Of a stretch of DNA of 64,000 nucleotides, positions 46,951 through 56,663 are shown in pieces. The stretch comes from Alloalcanivorax balearicus MACL04 (GTDB taxonomy: Bacteria; Pseudomonadota; Gammaproteobacteria; Pseudomonadales; Alcanivoracaceae). A program made the translations under genes and the position numbers. The number at the start of each line of letters is the position of its first letter. Position 1 is the first letter of the stretch. The notes under the pieces are model-generated. The model was not told the DNA's origin and made no database searches. It worked only from the letters and a program-made list of their open reading frames with translations. The DNA lies in assembly GCF_025532145.1 (NCBI RefSeq), contig NZ_ARXS01000005.1, positions 124,001 to 188,000 of the forward strand, written 5' to 3'.

Positions 46951-47976
46951 ATGTTCAAACGTACCTTCACATTCCTTTTCGTTACGTTGTTTTCCATCAC
47001 TCTGGCCGCCTGCGGTGGCGGTGGCGGAAGTAGCGGCGGCAATAATAGCGGCGGCGGCGACAACGGCGGGGGAGATGGTGACGGCGGTGGTGATGGCGGC
47101 GCCAGCACATACCACTACGAATTCCTGCCCGGGACACAGTTCACCGACACGCAAATCATCAATATGGGCGCCGAAGGTTATGTGTTCCTGGGGCCGATGA
47201 TTCTGGGTTCCAACGTGGATCAGGGGGGGCTGCTGTTCGGTCGCCACCAGGAAGCCACTTATGAGTACCGGATCAATCCGCAACAACCCACGCTGGACCA
47301 GTTCGTGGCCGAGGCCAATGCTCAGGGACAAGAGGGTTTTGCCCTGAGTGCTCCTTATATCAGTCTGTATGGCGACACCACCATTCAAACCGTCTACATG
47401 CACCAACAAGGCACTAATGCCACCTACGAAACCAAGGTGACGCCGGGCCTTGCAACCAGCGCCGCGGCTCTCATTGACGCGGCCAATGAGGAAGGAAAGG
47501 ACGGTTACCTGCTCCTCGGCCCGATCGCGGACGACAGCGGCAATGCCGGTTACCTCTGGCAACGTGCCGTCAATGGCACGGCACGTTACAGCTACCGCTC
47601 GACGCCAGCCGACTTCGAAGAAACCGAAGAAGAGTTCCTGACCGCCATCTCCGAACAAGGCAATCAGGGTTACCTCTGGCTTTATCCCTTTGCGTTCGTC
47701 AATACCAACGGCGCTGAAGAATTCGCCAACTTCTACATCAAGGATGAAAACAGCCAGGCTACTTTCAGTTATGAGTTAACGCCGTCGGCGGACACCTATG
47801 CGGAAGTGGTGGCGGATGCCAATGCCAAAGGCGCGGACGGCATCTACTTCTTCGGCTTCGTGGCCTTCGTCAGCAATGATCCGGTCAACGACCCCACCGG
47901 CGAGCGACTGCTGTTTGTAACGACCGAAAACTGCTCCGGCAGTCCGCTGTGCGCCTTTCCCACCAAGGTGCTCTGA
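46951..47976 (+). CDS. Lipoprotein with five internal repeats
   Basis: The 341 residues have a lipoprotein signal (FSITLAACGGG) and a long Gly/Asp/Ser tether (about residues 22-50). The rest is five consecutive modules of about 55 residues, each built as 'Y-x-Y-x-x-x-P ... F/I-x-x-x-A-N-x-x-G-x-x-G-Y-x-x-L-x-P'. Examples are YRINPQQPTLDQFVAEANAQ, ALIDAANEEGKDGYLLLGP and EEFLTAISEQGNQGYLWLYP. The 'G-x-x-GY' turn recalls DUF4177-like folds, but this is only a resemblance. AGGGA precedes the ATG at 46951 by eight bases. It is probably a surface-exposed outer-membrane lipoprotein. Confidence 0.78.
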   Translation: MFKRTFTFLFVTLFSITLAACGGGGGSSGGNNSGGGDNGGGDGDGGGDGGASTYHYEFLPGTQFTDTQIINMGAEGYVFLGPMILGSNVDQGGLLFGRHQEATYEYRINPQQPTLDQFVAEANAQGQEGFALSAPYISLYGDTTIQTVYMHQQGTNATYETKVTPGLATSAAALIDAANEEGKDGYLLLGPIADDSGNAGYLWQRAVNGTARYSYRSTPADFEETEEEFLTAISEQGNQGYLWLYPFAFVNTNGAEEFANFYIKDENSQATFSYELTPSADTYAEVVADANAKGADGIYFFGFVAFVSNDPVNDPTGERLLFVTTENCSGSPLCAFPTKVL

Positions 47977-48002
47977 TTCGTAGTCGTTGAGCACCCCCTC
48001 CA

Positions 48003-48071
48003 TTCGCGGCCAAAGCCGCTTCCCACAGTGACTTTGCAGTTCCCGCTGTGGGAAGCGGCCTTGGCCGCGAA
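48003..48071. repeat. REP-like inverted pair B
   Basis: TTCGCGGCCAAAGCCGCTTCCCACAG (48003-48028) and CTGTGGGAAGCGGCCTTGGCCGCGAA (48045-48071) are inverted copies able to form one hairpin. They share the CTGTGGGA...GCGAA frame with clusters at 5861 and 56664 but have a GCGGCC core. The pair lies between the converging repeat lipoprotein and moeB genes. Confidence 0.75.
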
Positions 48072-48102
48072 GACAACGCCAATCCATGTCTCCGGAGTCT
48101 GA

Positions 48103-48864
48103 TCATCCGTCTTCCCCGGCGACGGGATCGCCGCACACCGGGCAATGCGGGTCCTTGCGCAGTGCCAATTGCCGCCAGCTCAGAGTACGGCCATCAAAGA
48201 CGTGAAGTTGCGGAGCCACCGGCGTGCCGGTGAGCAAATGCATGGCCAGCAGTGCCTGCAGGGTGCCCACGGCACCCACCACCGGTCCCAGAATCCCCGC
48301 CTCGCTGCACAGCAAATCCCCTTCGGTACCGTCGCCAAACAAACAGGCGTAGCAGGGGCTGTCGGCTTGCCGCAGATCGAACGCGGCGATCTGTCCTTCC
48401 AGACGAATGGCGGCGCCGCTCACCAGCGGTTTGCGATGACGCACGCAAGCGGCATTGACCGCTTGCCGGGTAGCGAAGTTGTCGGTGCAATCCAACACCA
48501 GATCCACCTCCGACAGTTGTTGATCGAGCCAGGCGGCATCGACACGGACCACCACGGGGGTGACCGGCACATCGGGATTCAACGAACGCAATTGCGCCGC
48601 CAGAGCCAGGGCCTTGTGCTCTCCCACCTGATCGGCGCGGAAAGCCACCTGACGATGCAGGTTGGAGACTTCCACGCGGTCGTCGTCCACCAGCAACAAA
48701 CCGCCGACACCGGCGCCGGCCAGATACAGGGCGGCCGGATTGGCCAGACCGCCGCATCCCACCAACAGCACCCGGGCGCGACTCAGCGCTTCCTGACCGT
48801 CCAGATCGAAGTCCGCCAGCAGCAATTGGCGGCTGTAGCGCATTAACTGGTCGTCGTTGAACAT
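48103..48864 (-). CDS. moeB: MoeB/ThiF-type adenylyltransferase
   Basis: The 253-residue E1-like enzyme adenylates the C-terminal glycine of a MoaD- or ThiS-type sulfur carrier. It shows the nucleotide loop LLVGCGGLANPAALYLAGAGVGGLLLVDDDRVEVSNLHRQVAF, a catalytic Asp in LVLDCTDNFATRQAVN, and zinc-binding cysteine pairs in SPCYACLFGDG and HCPVCGDP. The position downstream of prmC-prfA-hemA is that of moeB in gammaproteobacteria. MoeB rather than ThiF is favoured by context only. The molybdenum-hydroxylase genes at the right edge would need molybdopterin. Confidence 0.9.
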   Translation of the reverse strand: MFNDDQLMRYSRQLLLADFDLDGQEALSRARVLLVGCGGLANPAALYLAGAGVGGLLLVDDDRVEVSNLHRQVAFRADQVGEHKALALAAQLRSLNPDVPVTPVVVRVDAAWLDQQLSEVDLVLDCTDNFATRQAVNAACVRHRKPLVSGAAIRLEGQIAAFDLRQADSPCYACLFGDGTEGDLLCSEAGILGPVVGAVGTLQALLAMHLLTGTPVAPQLHVFDGRTLSWRQLALRKDPHCPVCGDPVAGEDG

Positions 48865-48906
48865 GGTGTCTCCGCCTATCGTCGGCCCCGGTTAGGGTCA
48901 GCGCCG

Positions 48907-49728
48907 TTATCTTTGCCCGAAAGTAACGCGATCCTGTCCTCCCAGATCGCAGAGCGTCTCCACCTCGCGATACCCTCGCTCCGTCAACAGGGTGCGCACC
49001 GCCTCTCCCTGATCATAACCATGCTCCAGCACCAGCCAACCGCCTTCCACAAGGCGCGTTATTGCCTGATCGGCAAGCACGCGAATATCCGCCAGCCCCC
49101 GTTCCGCCGCCACCAGGGCGGTACGCGGTTCATAGCGGACATCCCCTTGCCCCAGATGCGGGTCTTCGGGATCGACATAAGGCGGGTTGGATACGATCAG
49201 CTCAAACGGGCCGGGCAGCGCCTCCAGCCAGGTTCCGCCGACGACCCCAACTTCCGCTCCCAGAGCCCGGGCATTGTCCTTCGCCACCCGCAGGGCGGCA
49301 TCGCTGATATCCACCAGCAACACCGACCAGGCCGGCCTTTCCAGCGCCAGAGTAATGCCGATGGCGCCGGTGCCCGTGCCCAGGTCCACCGCCCGCAACG
49401 GCGATTCCGGCAGCCGCTCCAGCACGGCGTCAATGAGGGTTTCAGTGTCCGGGCGCGGGATCAGAGTATCCGGGGTAACCTTGAACAACCGCCCATAAAA
49501 CTCCCGCTCGCCGATCAGATAAGCCACCGGCTCACCAGTTTCACGGCGAGCCAGCAATTCCAGGAAGCGCCGCTGCTGGGATTCGCTCAGGGTCCGTTCC
49601 GGCCAAGTGAACAGATAGGTGCGGGATTGGGACAGTACATGGGCCAGCAGACACTCGGCATCCAGCGCCGCACTGGGCGAGGCCCGCAAACGGGAACGGG
49701 CCTCTCGCAACGCCTGGTCGATGCGCAC
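48907..49728 (-). CDS. prmC: Release-factor glutamine methyltransferase PrmC
   Basis: PrmC methylates the GGQ glutamine of release factors RF1 and RF2. The 273 residues show the N-terminal helical domain (RIDQALREARSRLRASPSAALDAECLLAHVL), motif I VDLGTGTGAIGITLALE, and the catalytic NPPY in FELIVSNPPYVDPEDPHL. The start is GTG. It begins three bases after the prfA stop, so its own substrate is made from the same mRNA. Confidence 0.96.
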   Translation of the reverse strand: MRIDQALREARSRLRASPSAALDAECLLAHVLSQSRTYLFTWPERTLSESQQRRFLELLARRETGEPVAYLIGEREFYGRLFKVTPDTLIPRPDTETLIDAVLERLPESPLRAVDLGTGTGAIGITLALERPAWSVLLVDISDAALRVAKDNARALGAEVGVVGGTWLEALPGPFELIVSNPPYVDPEDPHLGQGDVRYEPRTALVAAERGLADIRVLADQAITRLVEGGWLVLEHGYDQGEAVRTLLTERGYREVETLCDLGGQDRVTFGQR

Positions 49729-49731
49729 CGG

Positions 49732-50829
49732 TTACTCCGCACCACCGGCGCCCGCCAACGCCGCCAGTTGTTCCGCCTGATGTTCGGCGAGCAGCGCGTC
49801 CAGCACTTCGTCCATGTCACCGGCGACGATTTCGTTGAGACGGTACAGGGTCAGGTTGATGCGGTGATCGGTGAGGCGGCCCTGGGGGAAATTATAGGTG
49901 CGGATACGCTCGGAGCGGTCACCGGACCCCACCAGAGACTTGCGCTGGGCGGCCTGTTCCGCCTGGGAGGCGCTTTCGCGAGCGTCCAGCAAACGTGCTT
50001 TCAGCAGGGACATGGCCTTGGCCTTGTTCTTGTGCTGACTGCGTTCGTCCTGGCATTCCACCACCACCCCGGTGGGCAAGTGGGTGATCCGTACCGCCGA
50101 GTCGGTAGTGTTGACGTGCTGGCCGCCGGCGCCGGAGGAACGATAAGTGTCGATGCGCAAATCCTCGTTGCGGATCTCGATATCACCGGCCTCCTCGGCC
50201 TCCGCCATCACCGCCACGGTGCAGGCGGAAGTATGGATGCGACCCTGGGATTCGGTGGCGGGGACACGTTGCACCCGATGGGCACCGGATTCGAACTTGA
50301 GGCGGGAATAAACGCCGTCGCCCATCACCCGTGCGATCACCTCCTTATAACCACCGTGTTCACCCTCGCTGGCGCTGACCGTTTCCACTTTCCAGCCACG
50401 CTGGTCGGCGTAGCGGGAATACATGCGAAACAGATCGCCGGCGAACAGAGCCGCCTCATCACCGCCGGTGCCGGCACGGATTTCCAGGTAAACCCCGGCA
50501 TTGTCACGGGGGTCCCTGGGCAGCATCGCCCGTTGCAGGTCGCTTTCCAGTTGCTCCAGACGTGCCTGCGCCTCGCGCACTTCTTCCTGGCCCATGGCGC
50601 GCATTTCCGGGTCGCTGTCCTCGGTGAGCGCACGGGCGGTTTCCAGGTTGTCCTGAGTGGCTCGATACTCCCGGAATCCCCGTACCACCGGTTCCAGCTC
50701 CGCGTATTCCTTGGAAAAGGCACGAAAGCGCTTCTGCTCGGCGATGACGTCCGGGTCGGACAGCAGGCCGCTCAGTTCCTCGAAACGTTCCGTCAATTTC
50801 TCGAGCTTGGCGCTCAGCGAAGCTTTCAT
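49732..50829 (-). CDS. prfA: Peptide chain release factor 1
   Basis: RF1 ends translation at UAA and UAG. The 365 residues include the VEVDT-like coiled N-terminus ([29 protein letters not shown]), the anticodon-like PAT motif in [21 protein letters not shown], and the catalytic GGQ in [26 protein letters not shown]. The frame is open for 102 codons further upstream, but that part lies in hemA; MKASLS at 50829 is the family start. It is in the hemA-prfA-prmC operon. Confidence 0.97.
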   Translation of the reverse strand: MKASLSAKLEKLTERFEELSGLLSDPDVIAEQKRFRAFSKEYAELEPVVRGFREYRATQDNLETARALTEDSDPEMRAMGQEEVREAQARLEQLESDLQRAMLPRDPRDNAGVYLEIRAGTGGDEAALFAGDLFRMYSRYADQRGWKVETVSASEGEHGGYKEVIARVMGDGVYSRLKFESGAHRVQRVPATESQGRIHTSACTVAVMAEAEEAGDIEIRNEDLRIDTYRSSGAGGQHVNTTDSAVRITHLPTGVVVECQDERSQHKNKAKAMSLLKARLLDARESASQAEQAAQRKSLVGSGDRSERIRTYNFPQGRLTDHRINLTLYRLNEIVAGDMDEVLDALLAEHQAEQLAALAGAGGAE

Positions 50830-50872
50830 AGAGGTTTCCGATGTTGAAAAAGAGGGATCGGGCGACGCGGCG

Positions 50873-52138
50873 TCAGGTCTGATCGGGCTCGTCGCCGAGC
50901 AGCAGTTCCCGGGCGGTGCGCAGATCCTCCACACGACCTTCGGCGGCCATCCGCCGCAGTGACACGCTGGGCTGGTGCAGCCATTTGTTGACCAGATTGT
51001 GCTTGAAGCGGCGTAGTACGTCCTCCGGATCGGCGCCGTTCTGCAGCTGCGACAACGCGCGTTCCAGTTCCTGGTCCGCCAGCACCCCACGCTGTTGTCG
51101 ATAATCACGCAACACACCGGCGGCACGTTGCTCACGACGCGAACGACGATGACGGTGCACCGCCTCGCGGATCAGCTCACCGGCCTCGCGCGCGGCTTCC
51201 TGACGGGCGCGTACATTTTCCTCGATGGCTTCCTGAAGGTGATCCACCGTATATAAATAGACGTCGTCCAATTTACCCACTTCCGGCTCGATATCCCGGG
51301 GCACGGCAATGTCCACCATGAACATGGGGCGGTGCCGGCGCCGTTTCAGCGCCCGTTCCACCGTGCCTTTGCCCAGCACCGGCAGTGGCGAAGCGGTGCA
51401 GGAAATGACGATGTCCGCGTGCTCCAGCGCCACCGGCAATTCTTCCAGACCGATGGCGCGTCCCGCCACTTCGGCCGCCAGTTCACTGGCCCGTTCCAAT
51501 GTCCGGTTGGCAATGACGATCTCCCGCACCTGCTGCTCATGCAGATGCCGGGCCACCAGTTGGATCATTTCCCCGGCGCCGATCAACAGTGCCCGGCTCT
51601 TCTTCAGGTCGGAGAAAATGTGCCGGGCGAAGGAGACCGCGGCATAGGCCACCGACACCGGATTGGCGCCAATACCGGTTTCGGTGCGAATACGTTTGGC
51701 CACCGAGAAAACGTCCTGGAACACTCGCCCCAGTTCGCTGTTAAGCAGGCCGGCCTCGTGAGCACGGGCATAGGCCTCACGCATCTGCCCGAGAATCTGG
51801 GGTTCCCCCAAAACCAGGGAATCGAGCCCGCCGGCCACGCGCATCATATGTTCCAGCGCCTGCTCGTCCCGATACTGATAGACCACATCACGCAGACGCT
51901 GCGAGGACATGCGCCGGGCACGGGCCAGCCAGTCGCTGAAGTCGGGGATGGGGCCGTCCACCAGGCAATAAAGTTCGGTGCGATTACAGGTGGACAATAG
52001 CGCCGCTTCGCGAACGCCGGGCAGCTCATCGCGCAAGACGGCCAGCACCTGGTCGGCCTGATCCGCTGAAAACGCCAGTTGCTCGCGCAACTCCACGTCC
52101 GCGGTGGTGTGATTGACCCCGACTGCGAAGAGATTCAT
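50873..52138 (-). CDS. hemA: Glutamyl-tRNA reductase
   Basis: HemA reduces glutamyl-tRNA to glutamate-1-semialdehyde, the first step of C5 tetrapyrrole synthesis. The 421 residues show the catalytic cysteine motif [16 protein letters not shown], the substrate motif [21 protein letters not shown], and the NADPH-binding [22 protein letters not shown]. The C-terminal dimerisation helices ([19 protein letters not shown]) are present. It is divergent from the TPR-lolB operon, as in Pseudomonas, with a promoter called at 52229-52258. Confidence 0.97.
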   Translation of the reverse strand: MNLFAVGVNHTTADVELREQLAFSADQADQVLAVLRDELPGVREAALLSTCNRTELYCLVDGPIPDFSDWLARARRMSSQRLRDVVYQYRDEQALEHMMRVAGGLDSLVLGEPQILGQMREAYARAHEAGLLNSELGRVFQDVFSVAKRIRTETGIGANPVSVAYAAVSFARHIFSDLKKSRALLIGAGEMIQLVARHLHEQQVREIVIANRTLERASELAAEVAGRAIGLEELPVALEHADIVISCTASPLPVLGKGTVERALKRRRHRPMFMVDIAVPRDIEPEVGKLDDVYLYTVDHLQEAIEENVRARQEAAREAGELIREAVHRHRRSRREQRAAGVLRDYRQQRGVLADQELERALSQLQNGADPEDVLRRFKHNLVNKWLHQPSVSLRRMAAEGRVEDLRTARELLLGDEPDQT

Positions 52139-52228
52139 AAGAAACGACGACGACCCGGCCTGGGTTGGCTACACGCGCAAGGGTCACGCATTTTGCGCGA
52201 AAGCGCCCGTGGAAACAATGAGAGCCTG

Positions 52229-52258
52229 TTTATAGTCTATACACCACCACGCCACCAA
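52229..52258 (-). promoter_or_regulatory. Candidate promoter of hemA
   Basis: On the minus strand TTGGTG (52258-52253) and TATAAA (52234-52229) are separated by 18 nt. This predicts a transcript start near 52222 and a leader of about 85 nt before hemA. The hexamers match the sigma-70 consensus at four and five positions. No clear counterpart was found for the divergent TPR gene. Confidence 0.55.
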
Positions 52259-52357
52259 GCCCAGGATCAGCAGCGGGAAACCCGGGGAGAGGCCCCTTGG
52301 GTGACGCAAATGTCTGTGCCATGATAGCCGCTCACCCGTGCCGTGACAGCGAGTTCG

Positions 52358-54079
52358 ATGAAACCACGTTCGCCGTTTTTTGCCGCGATCCCGCCACTGA
52401 TCGCCAGTTTCTTACTTGGCGGTTGCGCCAGTCCGGCCCCCCGGGTCGAGGCTCCCGCCGCCACCGCCGAGCCCACGCCCCCCACCCGGCCGATCGAGTA
52501 CGATGGCACCGATATCGGTGATCTACTGGTGGCGGAAACCGCCGCCCAGCGCCAGGCGCTGGCTCTGACCCTGGATTACTATGCCCCAGTGGCGGAGCGT
52601 ACCGGCGACCCCAGGGTGCTTGGCCAGGCCACCCAACTGGCCGCCTATCTCGGCCACTTCGAGCAGGCCCGGGCACTATCCAACCAATGGCTGCGGCATT
52701 CCCCGCAAGACCCTGACGCGCTGCGCCTGGCCGCTCTTGCCGATATCCAACTCGGTGACGGCGACGCCGCCGCGGCTCATGTGGACCAATTGGTGGCCCA
52801 TCATGGCACCGAAGCCCTGGTACCGCTGGTGGCGGAGGCTCAGAACCTGGACCAACAGGGCAATCGGGAATTACTCCATGCCCTGTCCAGCCTGGCCGAC
52901 CGCTACCCGGAACATGCCCCGCTGTGGTATGCGCGGGCCCTGGAGCGGCGTGAGCAAGGCGATCTGGAAGGGGCCATGGAGGCCACCGACAAAACCCTCA
53001 AGCTCAACCCGGATCATGACGAAGCACTGCTGCTCAAGGCCCAGCTCTGGCATGACATGGGCCAACAAAAGCGCGCCCAGCGGCATCTGCGCAAGATCGT
53101 CAAAAAAGCACCGGAGCAACGCCGTTACCGCCTGGCCTATGTTCGTGTGCTGTTGGCCGATGGCGAGCACGAACGCGCCGAGGAGCAACTGGAGATTCTC
53201 GCCGCCCAGGACCCGGACGACCTGGATCTGCAGTATTCCCTGGCCCTGATGGCACTGGAGTCCGGCGCCGCCGAGGTGGCACAGGAGCGCCTCCAGGCCT
53301 TGCTGGATCAGGGTTACCGTCCGGATGAGGTGCGCATGCAGCTGGCCCAGGCGGCGGAACAGCAGGGCGTGCCAAGCCAGGCCATCGACCTTTATATGCA
53401 GGTGCAGGGCCCTCAGACCCTGCCCGCCCGGGTGCAGGCGGTACGGCTGATGTACGAACGCGGCCAGACCGCCAAGGGCCACGCCCTGATGACCAGTCTG
53501 GTGCAACAGCACCCGACCCACACTTCGCTGCTGTACGTCACCGAGGCGGAGATCCGCACCGATACCGGCGACGTGCCCGGGGCCATGGCCCTGCTGAATG
53601 AAGCCGTCGGCGAGCAACCCGATGATCCCGATCTGCTGTACGCCCGCGCCATGACCGCCACCTTGCTCAAGGATTGGGACCAGGCCACCGGTGATCTGCG
53701 CAAGGTGCTGGCGCTGAGTCCGGACAATACCGATGCTCTCAATGCCCTGGGCTACACCTGGGCGGATCTGGGCATCAATCTGGATCAGGCCCACGACATG
53801 ATCCGCCAGGCCCTGGAACAGGAGCCGGACCATCCTGCCATTCTCGACTCCATGGGCTGGGTGCTGTTCCGGCTGGGGCGCCCCCAACAGGCGCTGGATT
53901 ATCTGCAGCGGGCCTACGCCCAGTTTCCGGACGCCGAGGTCGCCGCCCATCTCGGCGAGGTATTGTGGAATCTCGGTCAACGCAACGAAGCCCGCACAGT
54001 CTGGCGCGATGCCCTCGCCGACGACCCGGAGAGCGAACTGCTGCACGGCACCCTGCAACGTCTGGGAGTGTCGTTATGA
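52358..54079 (+). CDS. Tetratricopeptide-repeat lipoprotein upstream of lolB
   Basis: The 573 residues begin with a lipoprotein signal (AAIPPLIASFLLGGCASP, lipobox LGGC). The rest is a long series of TPR-like helical repeats, for example APLWYARALERREQGDLEGAMEATDKTLKLNPDHDEALLLKAQ and DNTDALNALGYTWADLGINLDQAHDMIRQALEQEPDHPAILDSMGWVLFRLGRPQQALDYLQ. In Pseudomonas the gene before lolB is of the same type. The ATG at 52358 is preferred to a GTG five codons upstream. Its stop overlaps lolB (ATGA). Its role is probably in envelope assembly, but is not established. Confidence 0.88.
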   Translation: MKPRSPFFAAIPPLIASFLLGGCASPAPRVEAPAATAEPTPPTRPIEYDGTDIGDLLVAETAAQRQALALTLDYYAPVAERTGDPRVLGQATQLAAYLGHFEQARALSNQWLRHSPQDPDALRLAALADIQLGDGDAAAAHVDQLVAHHGTEALVPLVAEAQNLDQQGNRELLHALSSLADRYPEHAPLWYARALERREQGDLEGAMEATDKTLKLNPDHDEALLLKAQLWHDMGQQKRAQRHLRKIVKKAPEQRRYRLAYVRVLLADGEHERAEEQLEILAAQDPDDLDLQYSLALMALESGAAEVAQERLQALLDQGYRPDEVRMQLAQAAEQQGVPSQAIDLYMQVQGPQTLPARVQAVRLMYERGQTAKGHALMTSLVQQHPTHTSLLYVTEAEIRTDTGDVPGAMALLNEAVGEQPDDPDLLYARAMTATLLKDWDQATGDLRKVLALSPDNTDALNALGYTWADLGINLDQAHDMIRQALEQEPDHPAILDSMGWVLFRLGRPQQALDYLQRAYAQFPDAEVAAHLGEVLWNLGQRNEARTVWRDALADDPESELLHGTLQRLGVSL

Positions 54080-54636
54080 TGCGCATCGCCGCCGTGGCAC
54101 TGGCCTTGCTGCTGGCCGCCTGTCAGCAGCAGCCGGTCAGCACTGATTTCACCCGTCCCGACCAGATCCTGAAGTGGCGCATGTCCGGCAAACTGGGCTA
54201 CCGCACCGAAGCCGACGGCGGCTCCGCCACCTTCGACTGGCATCAAACGCCGCGCCAGGGCGAGATCCAGTTTTCCGGCCCTCTGGGTTTCGGCAGCGCC
54301 GAACTGCGCTGGGACCCGGGGCTGGCCCATCTGCGCACCGCCAAGGGCGAATGGCAGGCCCGCACCCCCGGGGAGCTGGCCTGGCATCTGACCGGATTCT
54401 GGTTGCCAGTATCGGCGCTGGAGTACTGGAGCCGCGGTCTGGTCTGGCCGGGCGCGCCAGCGCAAAGCGACCGCGATCAAGCCGGCAATCTGATCACCCT
54501 GAATCAACTAGGCTGGCAACTGCAATTCGACCGTTATCAGCCGGTGGGCCGGGTCACCCTGCCCCATCGCATCAAGGCGGAGCAGGACGGCAACCGGTTC
54601 ACCTTGTTGATCCGCGACTGGCGCCCTCTGCCATGA
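54076..54636 (+). CDS. lolB: Outer-membrane lipoprotein receptor LolB
   Basis: LolB accepts lipoproteins from LolA and inserts them in the outer membrane. The 186 residues have a lipobox (ALALLLAACQQQ), then RWRMSGKLGYRTEADGGSATFDWHQTPRQGEIQFSGPLGFGSAELRWDPGLAHLRTAKGEW and GLVWPGAPAQSD...LNQLGWQLQFDRYQPV, which are typical of LolB. It overlaps the TPR gene and ispE by four bases on each side (ATGA), so the three are translated as a coupled series. Confidence 0.94.
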   Translation: MMRIAAVALALLLAACQQQPVSTDFTRPDQILKWRMSGKLGYRTEADGGSATFDWHQTPRQGEIQFSGPLGFGSAELRWDPGLAHLRTAKGEWQARTPGELAWHLTGFWLPVSALEYWSRGLVWPGAPAQSDRDQAGNLITLNQLGWQLQFDRYQPVGRVTLPHRIKAEQDGNRFTLLIRDWRPLP

Positions 54637-55514
54637 CCACCTTCGATCTGCCGGCTCCGGCCAAACTGAATCTGTTTTTGCATATCACCGGACGCCGGGA
54701 GGACGGCTACCACGAGCTACAAACCCTGTTCGTGATGCTGGACCATGGCGATCGTCTCCACTTTGAACCGCACTCTCATCTCGACCTCCAGTGTGACGAT
54801 CCCGATTTGCCCTCCGATGACGACAATCTGGTACTGCGGGCCGCCCGGCTTCTGCAGGAGCACACCGGCTGCCGCCAGGGCGCGCGCCTGCGCTTGCAAA
54901 AACGACTGCCAACCGGGGGCGGGGTCGGCGGCGGCTCCTCCGACGCGGCCACCACCTTGTGCGGCCTGAACCTGCTTTGGGATCTGAACCTGGAAGAGGC
55001 GGAATTAATCGCCCTGGGGCTGAAACTGGGTGCCGATGTACCGGTGTTCGTGGCCGGCCACAGTGCCTGGGCGGAAGGCGTCGGCGAGCGCCTGACCCCG
55101 GTGTTCATACCCGAGGAATGGTTTCTGGTGGTGCATCCCGGCATTGCCGTTCCGACCGCTCGAATTTTCAGCGACAAGGAATTGACAAGGCACACACCCC
55201 CCATTACAGTACCGGCCTCGCTGGACAGGGGCTCCTTGGACAGTCTGCAAAACGACTGTGAAAGCGTGGCCAAACGGCACTTTCCGCCCATAGCGGAAGC
55301 CCTGGACTGGCTCCAGCGAGAAGCGGGCAACGCCCGCATGACCGGCACCGGCGCCTGCTGTTTCGCACGCCTTGCCGGTGAGCAAGCAGCCCGGCAATTG
55401 CTGCCGAGGTTGCCACAGCACTGGACAGGTTTTGTGGCACGAAGCAAACAAATCTCCCCTCTCCGGGAGGCACTGGCAACGCTTCGGGCCAGACAGAATT
55501 CAGGAACGTCCTGA
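54633..55514 (+). CDS. ispE: 4-diphosphocytidyl-2-C-methyl-D-erythritol kinase
   Basis: IspE phosphorylates CDP-ME in the non-mevalonate isoprenoid pathway. The 293 residues start MTTFDLPAPAKLNLFLHITGRREDGYHELQTLFVMLDHGD and carry the GHMP kinase ATP loop RLPTGGGVGGGSSDAATTLCGLNLLW. The third motif, near GNARMTGTGACCFARLAGEQAA, is present. The frame is open for another 153 codons upstream inside lolB, but the ATG at 54633 gives the family start and a four-base overlap. tRNA-Gln follows 12 nt after the stop. Confidence 0.96.
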   Translation: MTTFDLPAPAKLNLFLHITGRREDGYHELQTLFVMLDHGDRLHFEPHSHLDLQCDDPDLPSDDDNLVLRAARLLQEHTGCRQGARLRLQKRLPTGGGVGGGSSDAATTLCGLNLLWDLNLEEAELIALGLKLGADVPVFVAGHSAWAEGVGERLTPVFIPEEWFLVVHPGIAVPTARIFSDKELTRHTPPITVPASLDRGSLDSLQNDCESVAKRHFPPIAEALDWLQREAGNARMTGTGACCFARLAGEQAARQLLPRLPQHWTGFVARSKQISPLREALATLRARQNSGTS

Positions 55515-55526
55515 GCAAGTTAGTGT

Positions 55527-55602
55527 TGGGGTATCGCCAAGTTGGTAAGGCAACGGGTTTTGATCCCGTCATTCCCAGGTTCGAGTCCTGGTACCCCAGC
55601 CA
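55527..55602 (+). tRNA. tRNA-Gln (anticodon TTG)
   Basis: The 76-nt gene includes a CCA end. The acceptor stem TGGGGTA pairs with TACCCCA. The D arm holds AAGTTGGTAAGGC. The anticodon stem ACGGG/CCCGT carries the loop TTTTGAT with anticodon TTG, reading CAA. The T arm CCAGG-TTCGAGT-CCTGG is standard. It lies between ispE and prs, as in Pseudomonas, and may be processed from a read-through transcript. Confidence 0.97.
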
Positions 55603-55653
55603 TCTTTCCTGTAGTACTTCAAAACGGTACTTTCAACATCCTAGGGGACGCCA

Positions 55654-56613
55654 GTGTCCAAACTCGTCATCTTTTCCGGTAACGCCAACCCGGTTCTGGC
55701 CGACGCCATGGCCAGACACCTTAGCCTTCCCCTGGGTGATGCCGAAGTCGGCACCTTCAGCGACGGCGAAGTCGCGGTGGACATCCAGGAGAATGTGCGC
55801 GGCAAGGACGTGTTCATCGTCCAGTCCACCTGCAACCCCACCAATAACAACCTGATGGAAGTGCTGGTGATGGCGGATGCATTGCGCCGCTCCTCCGCTG
55901 GCCGCATCACCGCCGTCATGCCCTACTTCGGCTATGCCCGTCAGGACCGCCGGGTGCGCTCCGCGCGGGTACCGATCACCGCCAAGGTGGTGGCCGACAT
56001 GATCACCGCGGTGGGCATTGACCGGGTGGTGACGGTGGATCTGCACGCCGATCAGATTCAAGGGTTCTTCGATATTCCGGTGGACAACGTCTACGCCACA
56101 CCGCTGTTCGTGGCCGATATCGAGCGCCAGAAGTACGACGACGCCATGGTGGTGAGCCCGGACGTGGGCGGTGTGGTTCGCGCCCGTGCCCTGGCCAAGC
56201 AGCTCAATGACCTGGATCTGGCGATCATCGACAAGCGTCGCCCGAAAGCCAATGAATCCCAGGTCATGCACATCATCGGTGAAGTCGAAGGCCGCACCTG
56301 CATCCTGGTGGACGATATCGTCGATACCGCCGGCACCCTGTGCAAGGCGGCCCAGGCCTTGAAAGACCACGGCGCCGCCAAGGTCTACGCCTACTGCACC
56401 CACGCGGTACTGTCCGGTCCGGCCATCGACAATATCCGCAACAGCCCTCTGGATCAGTTGGTGGTCACCGACAGTATCCCGCTGTCCCCGGAAGGCGAAG
56501 CCTGCCCCAACATCCGCGTGCTCAGCCTGGCGCCGATCCTGGCTGAAACGGTACGCCGGGTGAACAATGAGGAGTCTCTGTCCGCCATGTTCGACCGCCT
56601 GGAACTGGTGTGA
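55654..56613 (+). CDS. prs: Ribose-phosphate pyrophosphokinase
   Basis: Prs makes PRPP from ribose 5-phosphate and ATP. The 319 residues show [57 protein letters not shown], the catalytic [26 protein letters not shown] loop and the PRPP-binding [19 protein letters not shown]. The start is GTG, and AGGGGA lies five bases upstream. The product starts MSKLVIFSG, the normal family end. It is 51 nt after tRNA-Gln. Confidence 0.97.
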   Translation: MSKLVIFSGNANPVLADAMARHLSLPLGDAEVGTFSDGEVAVDIQENVRGKDVFIVQSTCNPTNNNLMEVLVMADALRRSSAGRITAVMPYFGYARQDRRVRSARVPITAKVVADMITAVGIDRVVTVDLHADQIQGFFDIPVDNVYATPLFVADIERQKYDDAMVVSPDVGGVVRARALAKQLNDLDLAIIDKRRPKANESQVMHIIGEVEGRTCILVDDIVDTAGTLCKAAQALKDHGAAKVYAYCTHAVLSGPAIDNIRNSPLDQLVVTDSIPLSPEGEACPNIRVLSLAPILAETVRRVNNEESLSAMFDRLELV

Positions 56614-56663
56614 AGGCAGTCGACAGCGGAAAGACAAAAAGCAAAAACAGGTAATCTTTAGCC

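Noticed and set aside
48913-50847. A 644-codon open frame on the plus strand opposite prmC and prfA
   Set aside because: It spans two certain genes on the other strand and looks like an antisense artefact.
50830-51135. A 102-residue N-terminal extension of RF1
   Set aside because: It lies inside hemA in another frame and is rich in Cys and Trp. MKASLS is the conserved RF1 start.
54174-54632. A longer N-terminus for IspE
   Set aside because: It lies in lolB and is of antisense-like composition; MTTFDLPAPAKLNL at 54633 is the family start.
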